The notes under the pieces were generated by a model. It had not been told where the DNA came from, made no database searches, and saw only the letters and a program-made list of their open reading frames with translations. Source: Robiginitomaculum sp. (GTDB lineage Bacteria; Pseudomonadota; Alphaproteobacteria; Caulobacterales; Maricaulaceae). From it: a stretch of 33,969 nt of DNA. This document shows, piece after piece, positions 25,439-33,456 of this stretch. How positions within the stretch are numbered: position 1 is the first letter of the stretch; every line of letters begins with the position of its first letter. The stretch spans positions 67,666 to 101,634 of the forward strand of contig NVXG01000033.1 in the NCBI GenBank assembly GCA_002733805.1, given 5' to 3'. The position numbers and the translations under genes are program-made.

Positions 25439-26596
25439 ATGCCTTGGATGCGTAGACTGAGTAAGTCCTTTTTGTTGTTGGTTGTTTTTGCAATGGCCGG
25501 GTTTTCGGTTCCGGCTCACGCTCTTGATCCGCCGTTGTCACCGCTGATGCAATCAGCAAGACAGGGCAATCTGGACCAAGTATCCACCTTGTTGCAACAA
25601 GGTGCGGATGTTGATGCTTTGGATTTGAAAGACAAGACGGCGCTTTTTTATGCAGTCAGAGAAAATCACCTAAACGTGGTAAAGGCGCTACTGGATGCCG
25701 GGGCCAATCCAGATATTGCAAAGGCTTGGCCGCTTCTACCTGTTGCCGTGGGAAATGAAAATTTTCAAATGGTCTCCCTCTTGTTGGAGGGCGGGGCCGA
25801 CATTAATTTCACTGGAAAAAGAAGCCAGACAGCATTGTTTGTCGCGGTGAACGATAAGCACAGCAACATTAAATTGGTCCGCGAGCTGATTGACCAAGGT
25901 GCTGATGTAAACATGGGTTATGATGGTCGGCAGCATACCTCTTTGATGCAGGCAATCTATTATGGCCGGCTTGATATTGCCGAGTTGCTGCTGGATTCTG
26001 GTGCCAAAATTGAAGCCGTTGATAAAAGCGGGCGGACAGTACTGTTTCATGCGATCTGGTCGACTAAAAATCCGATTTCAGCACTAAAATTCCTGCTGAA
26101 AAAAGGTGCAAACCCAGAAGCTGAAAACCTAAAAGGAGAAAATGTCGCCACACTGATTGAGGACATGAAGATGTCCTATAAAATTAGAAAATCTAATGAA
26201 GGTGACGGTTTCCAGCAGTACAGTCTGGCCAATGAATATCGAAAATACCCAAGGGTCATTTTCAATAAGCAAAAAGTGTCCGCAGCCTATCAGCGGGCCT
26301 CTGAAACTCTGTTGCCTTTGGCCCGGCAGGACAATGCCAAAGCGCAGTACCTAGTGGGATACATGGAGTTTTTTGGACGTGGCCCAACAAGAGATACAAC
26401 CAGTGGTTTGAACTGGATGACCCAGAGCGGGCAAGCCGGCTATCGAAGTGCCCAATGGAAGTTAGGTGACATTTATGCCAATGGCAAAGGCGGGATTTCC
26501 AAAGACAAGGCAGCAGCGATTCACTGGTATGAACTGGCAGCCGCTCAAGGGTCCAAATCCTCGAAAAAGGCGCTGGCCAAACTAAAGGCGGAGTAA
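25439..26596 (+). CDS. exported ankyrin-repeat and Sel1-repeat protein
   Basis: 385 residues, ATG with GGAG 8 nt upstream. A Sec signal peptide spans about residues 1-28 (cleavage near AHA-LD). Residues about 30-230 hold five or six ankyrin repeats, each with the LLxxGADVxxxxxxGxTxLxxA type pattern (QGADVDALDLKDKTALFYAV, DAGANPDIA, EGGADINFTG, DQGADVNMGY, DSGAKIEAVDKSGRTVLFHA, KKGANPEAENLKG). Residues about 280-380 hold Sel1-like repeats (AKAQYLVGYMEFFGRGPTRD, AGYRSAQWKLGDIYANGKGG, KAAAIHWYELAAAQG). Both repeat types bind proteins; the partner is unknown. Ankyrin plus Sel1 in one periplasmic protein is an uncommon pairing. A CTACCG/CGGTAG hairpin (26641-26657) follows the gene without a clear T-run. 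Confidence 0.88.
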   Translation: MPWMRRLSKSFLLLVVFAMAGFSVPAHALDPPLSPLMQSARQGNLDQVSTLLQQGADVDALDLKDKTALFYAVRENHLNVVKALLDAGANPDIAKAWPLLPVAVGNENFQMVSLLLEGGADINFTGKRSQTALFVAVNDKHSNIKLVRELIDQGADVNMGYDGRQHTSLMQAIYYGRLDIAELLLDSGAKIEAVDKSGRTVLFHAIWSTKNPISALKFLLKKGANPEAENLKGENVATLIEDMKMSYKIRKSNEGDGFQQYSLANEYRKYPRVIFNKQKVSAAYQRASETLLPLARQDNAKAQYLVGYMEFFGRGPTRDTTSGLNWMTQSGQAGYRSAQWKLGDIYANGKGGISKDKAAAIHWYELAAAQGSKSSKKALAKLKAE

Positions 26597-26704
26597 GTAA
26601 CTCTGCCGAGTGGTGAAATTTACCCCAAACCTAGCTGTGTCTACCGGTTGACGGTAGTCTATTGCCAAGGGTGGAATTGATTCGCCCGGCAAGGGGAAAG
26701 TTTT

Positions 26705-27127
26705 ATGGAAAATACTGAAATTCTGACACCGGTCATGGTGCTGGTTGGCTGGACATTGTTCATTCTGATCTGGCTCTATGCCAAGCGCATCCCAGCGATG
26801 AGCAAAGCCAAGATCAAACCGGATGACAGCCTTAATCAAGACCTGAGTACGGCACTGCCGCTCAGCGCCCGTCAGGTCGCGGCCAATTACAATCATCTGA
26901 TGGAACAACCGACCATTTTTTATGCGGCGGCCATTGCCATTGCGTTGATGGGGCATGTGGACCAAACGGCGATTTATGCAGCCTGGGCCTATGTTATTTT
27001 ACGTATTTTGCACTCATTGGTGCAATGCATCTACCACAAGGTGATGCACCGTTGGACCTTGTTCATGCTGTCGTCATTGGCGTTGGGCGTGTTGGTGGTT
27101 AACGAGCTGATGAAACTGTTCGGCTAA
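26705..27127 (+). CDS. MAPEG-family membrane protein
   Basis: 140 residues with four hydrophobic segments. The conserved run ANYNHLMEQPTIFYAAAIAI, followed by AYVILRILHSLVQC, matches the MAPEG family (N-x2-E-x-P-F/Y-A and R-x-x-H-S). Bacterial members are glutathione-linked detoxifying or hydroperoxide-reducing membrane enzymes, or of unknown role. Start ATG has a GGGGAAAG site. It is followed by a strong terminator, so it is probably transcribed singly or as the end of the preceding unit. Confidence 0.85.
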   Translation: MENTEILTPVMVLVGWTLFILIWLYAKRIPAMSKAKIKPDDSLNQDLSTALPLSARQVAANYNHLMEQPTIFYAAAIAIALMGHVDQTAIYAAWAYVILRILHSLVQCIYHKVMHRWTLFMLSSLALGVLVVNELMKLFG

Positions 27128-27154
27128 CCAGATAACGTTTGCGATACGATCAAG

Positions 27155-27196
27155 CCCCGGCCCGGCATTTTACCAATGTTGCGGCCGGGGTTTTTG
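27155..27196 (+). terminator. rho-independent terminator after the MAPEG gene
   Basis: CCCCGGCC (27155-27162) pairs with GGCCGGGG (27183-27190) and is followed directly by TTTTT. The 20-nt loop contains a further GC/AT pairing. It separates the MAPEG gene from the universal stress protein gene. Confidence 0.88.
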
Positions 27197-27267
27197 CTTG
27201 TGGCAATTTGCCCGTTGCATTCGCTGTATGACCTCGTATTCTTCATTGGAGATACGGGAGTACTGCT

Positions 27268-27795
27268 ATGGAATACAAAAATATTCTTGTTCCCATTGAT
27301 GGTGGCCAGCCATCGCGCAACGCACTGGAACATGCCTGTTTGATTGCAAAGGCAACCAAAGCGCAGCTGGTCCTTGTCCATGTTTTGTTGAGCGATACGC
27401 CAGTGGGTGCGCTGGCCAGACTGGCTCGGGAAAATGGCTTCTTCGAACAAGTTCAAGAGGGCCTTAAAAGCGCAAGCACCATATCAACCACACCAATTGT
27501 CGCCGGTGCGCCGGTGGTGTTTGAAGTGGTTGATACGGAGTTTTTGAAAGAATTTGCTAAGTTGCTATTGCAGCGATCAACCGAGGCAGCAAAAGCGCTT
27601 GGGGTGGTCGATGTCGAGACTCAGGTGCTGGATGGCGTTCCACAAAACGAGATTTTGGAATTTGCAAAAGACAACAAGGTCGATCTGATTGCCATGGGGT
27701 CACGCGGAACCAGCGATATTAAAAGCCTGTTCTTAGGTAGTGTCTCCCACAAGTTGATTGAGAACGCCGAATGCCCTTGCCTTGTGGTGAAATAG
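27268..27795 (+). CDS. universal stress protein, UspA family
   Basis: 175 residues, ATG with GGGAG 7 nt upstream. Opens YKNILVPIDGGQPSRNALEHA, the first beta-strand and helix of the USP fold, and ends with the ATP-binding pattern G-x2-G-x9-G-S (MGSRGTSDIKSLFLGSVSHKL) and CPCLVVK. A single-domain protein with a longer middle (GFFEQVQEGL and the APVVFEVVDTEFLKEF insert) than the 140-150 residues of a minimal USP. It is a cytosolic nucleotide-binding stress protein of general role. Lies alone between a terminator and the nrdB leader. Confidence 0.93.
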   Translation: MEYKNILVPIDGGQPSRNALEHACLIAKATKAQLVLVHVLLSDTPVGALARLARENGFFEQVQEGLKSASTISTTPIVAGAPVVFEVVDTEFLKEFAKLLLQRSTEAAKALGVVDVETQVLDGVPQNEILEFAKDNKVDLIAMGSRGTSDIKSLFLGSVSHKLIENAECPCLVVK

Positions 27796-27838
27796 ACCGG
27801 GTTTCTTTTGCGGCTCAAAAAATTTCTGTGGGGTTTTC

Positions 27839-27936
27839 AGGGCTTTGAAGAAAAGCCCTACCACAAGGTCTTGTGGTTCAGGGGACTTTAAGCACATCAT
27901 GTGGAAACTGCGGATCAAATTTGATTCATTTGATTC
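27839..27936. promoter_or_regulatory. nrdB leader with contiguous inverted repeats and GATTC sites
   Basis: Three symmetric elements lie in 90 bp upstream of nrdB: a hairpin AGGGCTTT (27839-27846) / AAAGCCCT (27852-27859) with a 5-nt loop, immediately followed by the perfect dyad ACCACAAGGTCTTGTGGT (27860-27877), then the palindrome ATCAAATTTGAT (27914-27925). The last overlaps a direct repeat TTTGATTC (27920-27927 and 27929-27936) that carries two GANTC sites. No NrdR-type box is seen here. The sites look like operators or a structured leader for nrdB. Confidence 0.5.
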
Positions 27937-27965
27937 TGCGACCCACCTTTTTTGCGAGCGATGTA

Positions 27966-28982
27966 ATGCGTGATTCTGCCCAACTGCCCGGCCTTCTTAC
28001 CCCGTCTGTGGGCTATAAGCCGTTTCGCTATCCGTGGGCCTATGAGTTTTGGCGCAAGCAGCAGCAAGTGCATTGGATTCCGGAAGAAATTCCGCTGGGT
28101 GAAGATTGCAAGGACTGGGCAACGCGCCTGTCGGACAATGAACGCAATTTGCTGACCCAAATTTTCCGGTTTTTCACCCAGGGCGATATTGAGGTCAACA
28201 ATAACTATATGGAGCATTACTGCCGGATCTTTAAGCCAACCGAGGTGAAAATGATGATGGCGGCGTTTTCCAACATGGAAACGGTTCACATCGCAGCCTA
28301 TGCCTTATTGTTAGAGACCATCGGTATGCCGGACAGCGAATTTTCAGCTTTCATGGAATATGAAAGCATGGCGGCCAAGCATAATTATATGCAGGAGTTC
28401 GGCACCGATACCAATGAAGACATTGCGCGCTCGATCGCCATGTTCGGTGGCTTTACCGAAGGTCTGCAATTGTTTGCCAGCTTTGCCATGTTGATGAATT
28501 TTCCACGCTTCAACAAAATGAAGGGCATGGGCCAAATTGTATCGTGGTCGGTGCGCGATGAAAGCCTGCACTGCGAAGGCATGATTAAGATGTATCATCA
28601 GTTTGCCCGCGAAACCGGATGTGTGACCAAGTCCGTCAAGGATGACATTGCCGATTGTTGCAAAACCGTGGTCGGGCTGGAAGATCGTTTTATTGATCTG
28701 GCCTTTGAGATGGGCGAGGTCGAGGGCATGGAGCCGAACGACATCAAACAATACATTCGCTACATTGCCGATTGGCGGCTGGAGCAGCTCGAGCTGCCGC
28801 GTATTTACGGGGTGACCGAGCACCCGATTCCATGGTTGACCGAAATCCTGAACGGGGTTGAACACGCCAATTTCTTTGAGGCACGGGCTACCGAATATTC
28901 TAAAGGTGCGACTCAAGGTGAATGGCATGGCGATGATGGGGTATGGTCGATGTTTGACAAGGCTAAGGAAAAATCTGCATAA
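27966..28982 (+). CDS. nrdB: class Ia ribonucleotide reductase small (radical) subunit
   Basis: 338 residues from the ATG at 27966; upstream codons in frame are leader sequence. The di-iron ligands are all present: D74 (GDIEVNN), E105 and H108 (METVHIAAY), E165 (GGFTEGLQLF), E199 and H202 (DESLHCEG). The radical Tyr Y112 is four residues after H108, as in E. coli. It makes the tyrosyl radical for NrdA, whose gene is about 3.8 kb upstream with four other genes between. The N-terminus is short, with no ATP cone, so neither subunit has one. It has its own leader with inverted repeats. Followed by 141 bp with an operator-like dyad and then the histidine kinase. Confidence 0.95.
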   Translation: MRDSAQLPGLLTPSVGYKPFRYPWAYEFWRKQQQVHWIPEEIPLGEDCKDWATRLSDNERNLLTQIFRFFTQGDIEVNNNYMEHYCRIFKPTEVKMMMAAFSNMETVHIAAYALLLETIGMPDSEFSAFMEYESMAAKHNYMQEFGTDTNEDIARSIAMFGGFTEGLQLFASFAMLMNFPRFNKMKGMGQIVSWSVRDESLHCEGMIKMYHQFARETGCVTKSVKDDIADCCKTVVGLEDRFIDLAFEMGEVEGMEPNDIKQYIRYIADWRLEQLELPRIYGVTEHPIPWLTEILNGVEHANFFEARATEYSKGATQGEWHGDDGVWSMFDKAKEKSA

Positions 28983-29026
28983 ATGAGCCAAGTCATTGTT
29001 AATACCCAAATAATTCACATATTTTC

Positions 29027-29045
29027 TTTGGAAATTATTTCCAAA
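29027..29045. repeat. perfect operator-like dyad between nrdB and the histidine kinase gene
   Basis: TTTGGAAATTATTTCCAAA is a perfect 9-bp inverted repeat about one central base. There is no T-run after it, so a protein-binding site is likelier than a terminator. It lies 79 bp before the kinase start. Confidence 0.45.
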
Positions 29046-29123
29046 CCGCGAATTTCTTAACCCTATAGCAAGCCCTTTGGCTGACAATCCGTACAAACAA
29101 ACAGGTTTGTCCGGAATACTTTC

Positions 29124-30875
29124 ATGCACCCGCAATTAGAACAGCAAATTCGTCTGTGTATTCGAGGTGGAGAGCTAAACCCTGACCTGCTGGTCCGTCT
29201 GGTCGATACCAGTTACCGTGAAGGTGATAGCCGGGGGCATATGCTGATGGATCGGCTCAGTGATTGCGTTTTGGTCAGTGATGAGCGGGACCAGATTGTT
29301 GAGGCCAATCCGGCTGCGCGCAAATTGTTCAAAATTCCGACCGGACCCTTGATCGGCCGCCGCTTGCAGGATTTTCTGCCTGAATTGCAAATAGATGAGA
29401 GCCTACAACAGGCACAAGGTGCGCTACTTGCTGAACATGAAAGCACCCAGTGCCGCAACACAATCGGTAAAACCTTCAATGGACAAGTAAAATTGTTTGT
29501 GCTGAAAGTTGGCGAAACCGGCAAACGGGTTTGCCTCATTCGCAAAATCGACGAGGCAAATCAAGTCGCGTCGCCAATGGCAACCGCCGGATCAAAAGCC
29601 CCCGAAAAATCTAGCAAAACCCAAGATGCTTTTCTGGCCATGATGAGCCATGAATTGCGAACCCCAATGAATGCAGTGCTGGGCATGACACAGCACTTGC
29701 TAACCACCAATTTGGATGAAGAACAGGTTGAAAGTGTCAAAACCATCATTGATGCGGGCGACGTGATGATGTCGCTGCTGAATGATTTGCTCGACAAATC
29801 CAAAATTGACGCGGGCAAACTGACGCTGGAAACCATCAATGTCGATCTGCGACACATGATCCGTAAAATGGAACGGCTCTGGCGCCCGACCATCGAAGAG
29901 AAGGATGTGGCGTTTATTGTACGGGTCGGCGACAAGGTACCGGCTGTGGTGTTGGGCGATTCAATTCGCATCCGGCAAATCTTGTCCAACTTGTTATCCA
30001 ATGCCGCCAAATTTACCAGCAACGGCTCTGTCTCGCTTGAAGTGGATGCCAAGCTGCAATCTGACGGCAAGACCCGTCTTGAATTTGCGGTTCGTGATAC
30101 TGGTGTTGGTATGGATGAAGAGGTGCTGGCCAGATTGTTCGCGGTCTATGAACAAGCCAATACTGCCACAGGTCGAAAATTTGGAGGCACCGGGCTGGGC
30201 CTGTCGATTTCCAAAGATCTGGCTGAAATGATGGGCGGCAATATCGATGTAGAATCCCGATCCGGCTTTGGTTCCGTGTTCCGGTTTCATGCCGATTTCG
30301 AGGTGCCGACTGGGTTGGTCGAAACCAATGAGCCGGCTGAACCTATTTCGAAAATTGCCAGTGCTACCGAGTTGTTCAAGCCAACCCGTGCCGTGGTGGA
30401 GGCTGCAAAACCAGCGGCCCCTGTCGCGGCAACGCCTGCACCTGCGCCAGATGATGATAGCTTGCGTATTTTGGCAGTTGAGGACAATCCGATCAATCAA
30501 CGGGTGTTGGCGGCATTTTTGCGACCCATTGGCGGCGATGTTATGTGGGCCGGAGATGGTCAGGAAGCTTTAAATATTTTGGCGGAAAGCCATTTTGATG
30601 TGGTGTTGATGGATATCCAGATGCCGGTGATGGATGGTTTGGAGGCCACTCGGGCCTTGCGGGTCGGGTCGTGCCGTAATGCCAATATCCCGATTATCGC
30701 CATGACCGCCAATGCCATGTTGGGGGATCGCGAAACTTGTCTGGCCGCCGGGATGGATGATTATGTATCCAAGCCGATTGATCCAAAAACCCTGTACAAA
30801 TCCATTGCCCGCCAAGTTGAATTGGCCCGCTCTGGTCAGCGGCCAGATCGCACAGGTTCGCAGCAGGTTGCTTAA
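29124..30875 (+). CDS. soluble hybrid histidine kinase (PAS-HisKA-HATPase-REC)
   Basis: 583 residues without signal peptide or membrane segments, so cytosolic. Residues about 40-145 form a PAS-like sensor (LMDRLSDCVLVSDERDQIVEANPAA). HisKA follows, with phospho-acceptor H176 in MMSHELRTPMN. The ATPase domain has the N box near N292 (LLSNAAKF), DTGVGM (325-330) and GGTGLGLSIS (354-363). A Pro/Ala-rich linker (about 415-445) leads to a receiver domain with acidic pair VEDNPIN, phospho-acceptor D497 in VLMDIQMPVMDG, and a conserved SKP near the end. There is no Hpt domain or response regulator next door, so the phosphorelay partner is elsewhere. The signal is unknown. The perfect dyad at 29027-29045 may control it. 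Confidence 0.93.
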   Translation: MHPQLEQQIRLCIRGGELNPDLLVRLVDTSYREGDSRGHMLMDRLSDCVLVSDERDQIVEANPAARKLFKIPTGPLIGRRLQDFLPELQIDESLQQAQGALLAEHESTQCRNTIGKTFNGQVKLFVLKVGETGKRVCLIRKIDEANQVASPMATAGSKAPEKSSKTQDAFLAMMSHELRTPMNAVLGMTQHLLTTNLDEEQVESVKTIIDAGDVMMSLLNDLLDKSKIDAGKLTLETINVDLRHMIRKMERLWRPTIEEKDVAFIVRVGDKVPAVVLGDSIRIRQILSNLLSNAAKFTSNGSVSLEVDAKLQSDGKTRLEFAVRDTGVGMDEEVLARLFAVYEQANTATGRKFGGTGLGLSISKDLAEMMGGNIDVESRSGFGSVFRFHADFEVPTGLVETNEPAEPISKIASATELFKPTRAVVEAAKPAAPVAATPAPAPDDDSLRILAVEDNPINQRVLAAFLRPIGGDVMWAGDGQEALNILAESHFDVVLMDIQMPVMDGLEATRALRVGSCRNANIPIIAMTANAMLGDRETCLAAGMDDYVSKPIDPKTLYKSIARQVELARSGQRPDRTGSQQVA

Positions 30876-30955
30876 AATCAGCAATTGATGTCTGGAATTA
30901 GCAATTCTGTCTGATTTCTCTCTCGACAAATGTCATCTGTAGGTTCAATTTGCCT

Positions 30956-30982
30956 TTGCCCTGATCATGCAGATCAAGGCAA
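30956..30982. repeat. inverted repeat in the leader of the 71-aa gene / amn operon
   Basis: TTGCCCTGATC (30956-30966) pairs with GATCAAGGCAA (30972-30982) at 10 of 11 positions around a 5-nt loop ATGCA. It ends 6 bp before the AGAGG ribosome site of the small gene, so it could be a repressor site or a hairpin that limits ribosome access. Confidence 0.45.
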
Positions 30983-31000
30983 GGAATAGAGGATTGTTTG

Positions 31001-31216
31001 ATGACTGATACGCCGGATCGCGTAACCATATTGGCCAAAAGCTTCACCGAGGCTGCCATGGAGTTTCATCGCTCCAAAATGTCAGCGCGCGGCTATCGCA
31101 TGGAAGGCCGAATTGAACCCCATGTGTTTCAGATGGTCGACGGGCTGGAACCTGCCAAGGACATGTTCGATGGCGAGCCTTATTATGCGGTAACGTTCGT
31201 ACGCAAGAGTTCTTAA
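31001..31216 (+). CDS. small uncharacterised protein, translationally linked to AMP nucleosidase
   Basis: 71 residues from the ATG at 31001 (AGAGG 8 nt upstream; the TTG just before it is unlikely). Not a family I can name. Strong-looking features are VTILAKSFTEAAMEFHRSKM (8-27) as an amphipathic helix, RGYRMEGRIEPHVF, and FDGEPYYAVTFVRK at the C-terminus, with a beta-strand-like end. No signal peptide, membrane segment or Cys pair. Its TAA shares one base with the ATG of amn, so the two proteins are made together in close ratio. The tight coupling and the ordered sequence suggest a real protein, possibly a partner or regulator of the nucleosidase; this is inference. Confidence 0.75.
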   Translation: MTDTPDRVTILAKSFTEAAMEFHRSKMSARGYRMEGRIEPHVFQMVDGLEPAKDMFDGEPYYAVTFVRKSS

Positions 31217-32676
31217 TGAACCAACCGAAACCCGACCAATATGCCAGCCAGATTGTTAGCGAACTGGCGGAACTCTACGTCGAAGCTACAGCCCGCTTGC
31301 GACAGGCGCTGGTTGATTATCTGGGGCAGGGTACTGTTCCAGAGCAGCAAGCGCGTGCTTCTGGCGTGTTTGCCTATCCTGAATTGCGAATCAATTACCA
31401 ACCGGAAGGAAAGCCCCCAGTGTTTTCGCGGGCTTTTGGCAAATTGTCGGAGCCGGGGGAATATGTCACCACCATTACCGAGCCGGAATTGTTCCGGGCC
31501 TATCTGGAAGAACAGCTAACCCTTTTATTGCGCGATTATAAGATCGAGGTTCAAATTGGTATTTCCGAAGTGGAAATTCCATATACCTATGTTCTGGACG
31601 GCGGCGATGATCTGGACATGGAAAATGCCGATCCTGCCGAGCTGGCCCGGCTGTTTCCATTTGCCGATCTGGTCACCATTGGCGATGAAATTGCCGATGG
31701 TGAGTTTGTATCGGAGGATGGCACTAGGCCGCTGGCCCTGTTTGACGGACCACGTACCGATCTGTCCCTGCATCGCTTGTATCATTATACCGGCACGCCG
31801 TTTGAACATATTCAGCAGTTTATTCTGTTTACCAATTATCACCGCTATGTGGACGAGTTCATCACCTGGAGCTTAACGCAATTGCGCGAAGGGGATGAAT
31901 ACACCCAATTATCCGTCGCCGGGTTTGTAACCGTTGATAAAAACACCAAAGATGCAGAGGCAAAAATCGCCGCGAGCCAATGGCATAAATATCAAATGCC
32001 GGCCTATCATTTGCAGGCCAAAGATGGCCGGGGCATTACCTTGGTTAATATCGGGGTTGGGCCGACCAATGCCAAAACCATTACCGAACATCTGGCCGTA
32101 TTGCGTCCGCAATGCTGGTTGATGATCGGACATTGTGGCGGATTGCGCCAATCACAGCGCTTGGGTGATTATGTGTTGGCTCATGCCTATCATCGCAATG
32201 ATCATGTGCTGGATGATGTGCTGCCGCTTGATATTCCCATTCCGGCACTGGCCGAAATTCAGGTGGCACTGGCCGAAGCCACGGCACGGGTTTCCGGCGA
32301 GGGGATGGACAAGGTCAAAACTCGGCTGCGAACTGGCACGGTGGTTTCGAAAGATGATCGAAATTGGGAATTGCATTACACGCGGGAAGCTAAAAAAATC
32401 AACCGTTCGCGGGCCATTGCGGTCGATCTGGAAAGCGCCACTATAGCCGCCAACGGCTTTCGGTTCCGGGTGCCGTATGGCACGTTGCTTTGTGTTTCGG
32501 ACAAGCCGTTACACGGCGAGATCAAGCTGCCCGGCGCGGCCAATCTGTTTTACCAGAAGTCAGTGCGCGAACACATGCTGATCGGGTTTGAGGCCATTAA
32601 AATCCTCAAAAATGATGTGGCGCACCGACTGCACAGTCGAAAATTGCGCGCCTTTGAAGAGCCACCATTTCGATGA
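31216..32676 (+). CDS. amn: AMP nucleosidase
   Basis: 486 residues. It cleaves AMP to adenine and ribose 5-phosphate, in the cytosol, and helps to set the adenylate pool. The N-terminal AMP-nucleosidase-specific domain (about 10-170) includes ELRINYQ near 55-61 and EIPYTYVLDGGDDL near 118-131. The C-terminal nucleoside-phosphorylase-like domain has GRGITLVNIGVGPTNAKT, LMIGHCGGLR, LGDYVLAHAYHRNDHVLDD, and AIAVDLESATIAANGFRFRVPYGTLLCVSDKP, the last containing the active-site loop. Length matches the E. coli enzyme. Starts on the stop of the 71-aa gene (TAATG) and overlaps the tyrosine phosphatase start (ATGA), so it is part of a coupled operon. Confidence 0.93.
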   Translation: MNQPKPDQYASQIVSELAELYVEATARLRQALVDYLGQGTVPEQQARASGVFAYPELRINYQPEGKPPVFSRAFGKLSEPGEYVTTITEPELFRAYLEEQLTLLLRDYKIEVQIGISEVEIPYTYVLDGGDDLDMENADPAELARLFPFADLVTIGDEIADGEFVSEDGTRPLALFDGPRTDLSLHRLYHYTGTPFEHIQQFILFTNYHRYVDEFITWSLTQLREGDEYTQLSVAGFVTVDKNTKDAEAKIAASQWHKYQMPAYHLQAKDGRGITLVNIGVGPTNAKTITEHLAVLRPQCWLMIGHCGGLRQSQRLGDYVLAHAYHRNDHVLDDVLPLDIPIPALAEIQVALAEATARVSGEGMDKVKTRLRTGTVVSKDDRNWELHYTREAKKINRSRAIAVDLESATIAANGFRFRVPYGTLLCVSDKPLHGEIKLPGAANLFYQKSVREHMLIGFEAIKILKNDVAHRLHSRKLRAFEEPPFR

Positions 32677-33452
32677 CAGGCACACGGTTATACCCATCGC
32701 CAGATGTTCGAAACTTGCGGGACTTTGGCAATTGGCCGACGATGAACGCGCAAAAAGTGGCATCCGGTCGGTTATTGCGTTCCGGGCATTGGGCTGATGC
32801 AAAATCCCATGGCTTTGATCTGTTGCGGCAATTGGGTCCTGAAACTTTTATTGATCTGCGCCGACCGGCCGAACGAGGGTTTCAACCCAATGTGTTCCCT
32901 GACAATATGGATATTGAGGTGCTGGCCAGTGATGGTGGCGATATGAGCGAACCGCCGCATGTGCGATTCTTGCGCGAGAATGAGCTGACCCAAAACAGTG
33001 TGCGGGCATATATGCAAAGCGCCTATCGGCGTATTCCGACTGAGCGCCATCATCAGGATTTGTTTCGGCAAACCATCTTGCATTTGGGGCAGGGCAAGAC
33101 GGTGCTGATCCATTGCGCGGCTGGTAAGGATCGGACCGGCATCCTGGCCGCCTTGATCCTCAACCTGTTGGGCGTGGACCCGGATATTGTCATGGAAGAC
33201 TATTTGCTAACCAATAAAGCGGTGGATATTGACGCGGTGCTGCCCGGCATCACGAGGCAAATCTCCAAACGCTTGGATCAGCAAATTGCCCCGGGTGTGC
33301 TTTACCCGATGCTCGGCGTCGAAGCCGGGTTCCTAGAGGAAGCCTATGCCGTGATGGGCGAGCCGGAAGCCTATGCGCGGGAACAATTGAACCTGACGGC
33401 GGGTGATCTGGACCGATTGCGGGACAGCTTGACCATTGCCGCTACCTCTTGA
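32673..33452 (+). CDS. tyrosine-protein phosphatase, Y_phosphatase3-type
   Basis: 259 residues. The active-site loop HCAAGKDRTG has the C-x5-R signature, with nucleophile C148 and R154. The N-terminal VRNLRDFGNW and LRSGHWADA, and the middle FIDLRRPAERG, are the usual opening of the family that includes Mycobacterium PtpB-like and bacterial Y_phosphatase3 proteins. The substrate could be phosphotyrosine, phosphoinositide or another phosphoester; it cannot be told. Its ATG overlaps the amn stop by four bases. pabB starts 4 bp after its end. The only link to its operon neighbours visible here is phosphate or nucleotide chemistry. Confidence 0.9.
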   Translation: MTGTRLYPSPDVRNLRDFGNWPTMNAQKVASGRLLRSGHWADAKSHGFDLLRQLGPETFIDLRRPAERGFQPNVFPDNMDIEVLASDGGDMSEPPHVRFLRENELTQNSVRAYMQSAYRRIPTERHHQDLFRQTILHLGQGKTVLIHCAAGKDRTGILAALILNLLGVDPDIVMEDYLLTNKAVDIDAVLPGITRQISKRLDQQIAPGVLYPMLGVEAGFLEEAYAVMGEPEAYAREQLNLTAGDLDRLRDSLTIAATS

Positions 33453-33456
33453 AGTC

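Noticed and set aside
27796..27965. NrdR box upstream of nrdB
   Set aside because: No CwATATwG-type core is present. The dyad at 27860-27877 is of a different sequence, so I did not call it NrdR.
28344..29135. 263-codon minus-strand reading frame opposite nrdB
   Set aside because: Antisense to the catalytic part of nrdB, where all metal ligands are conserved. No ribosome site or family motif.
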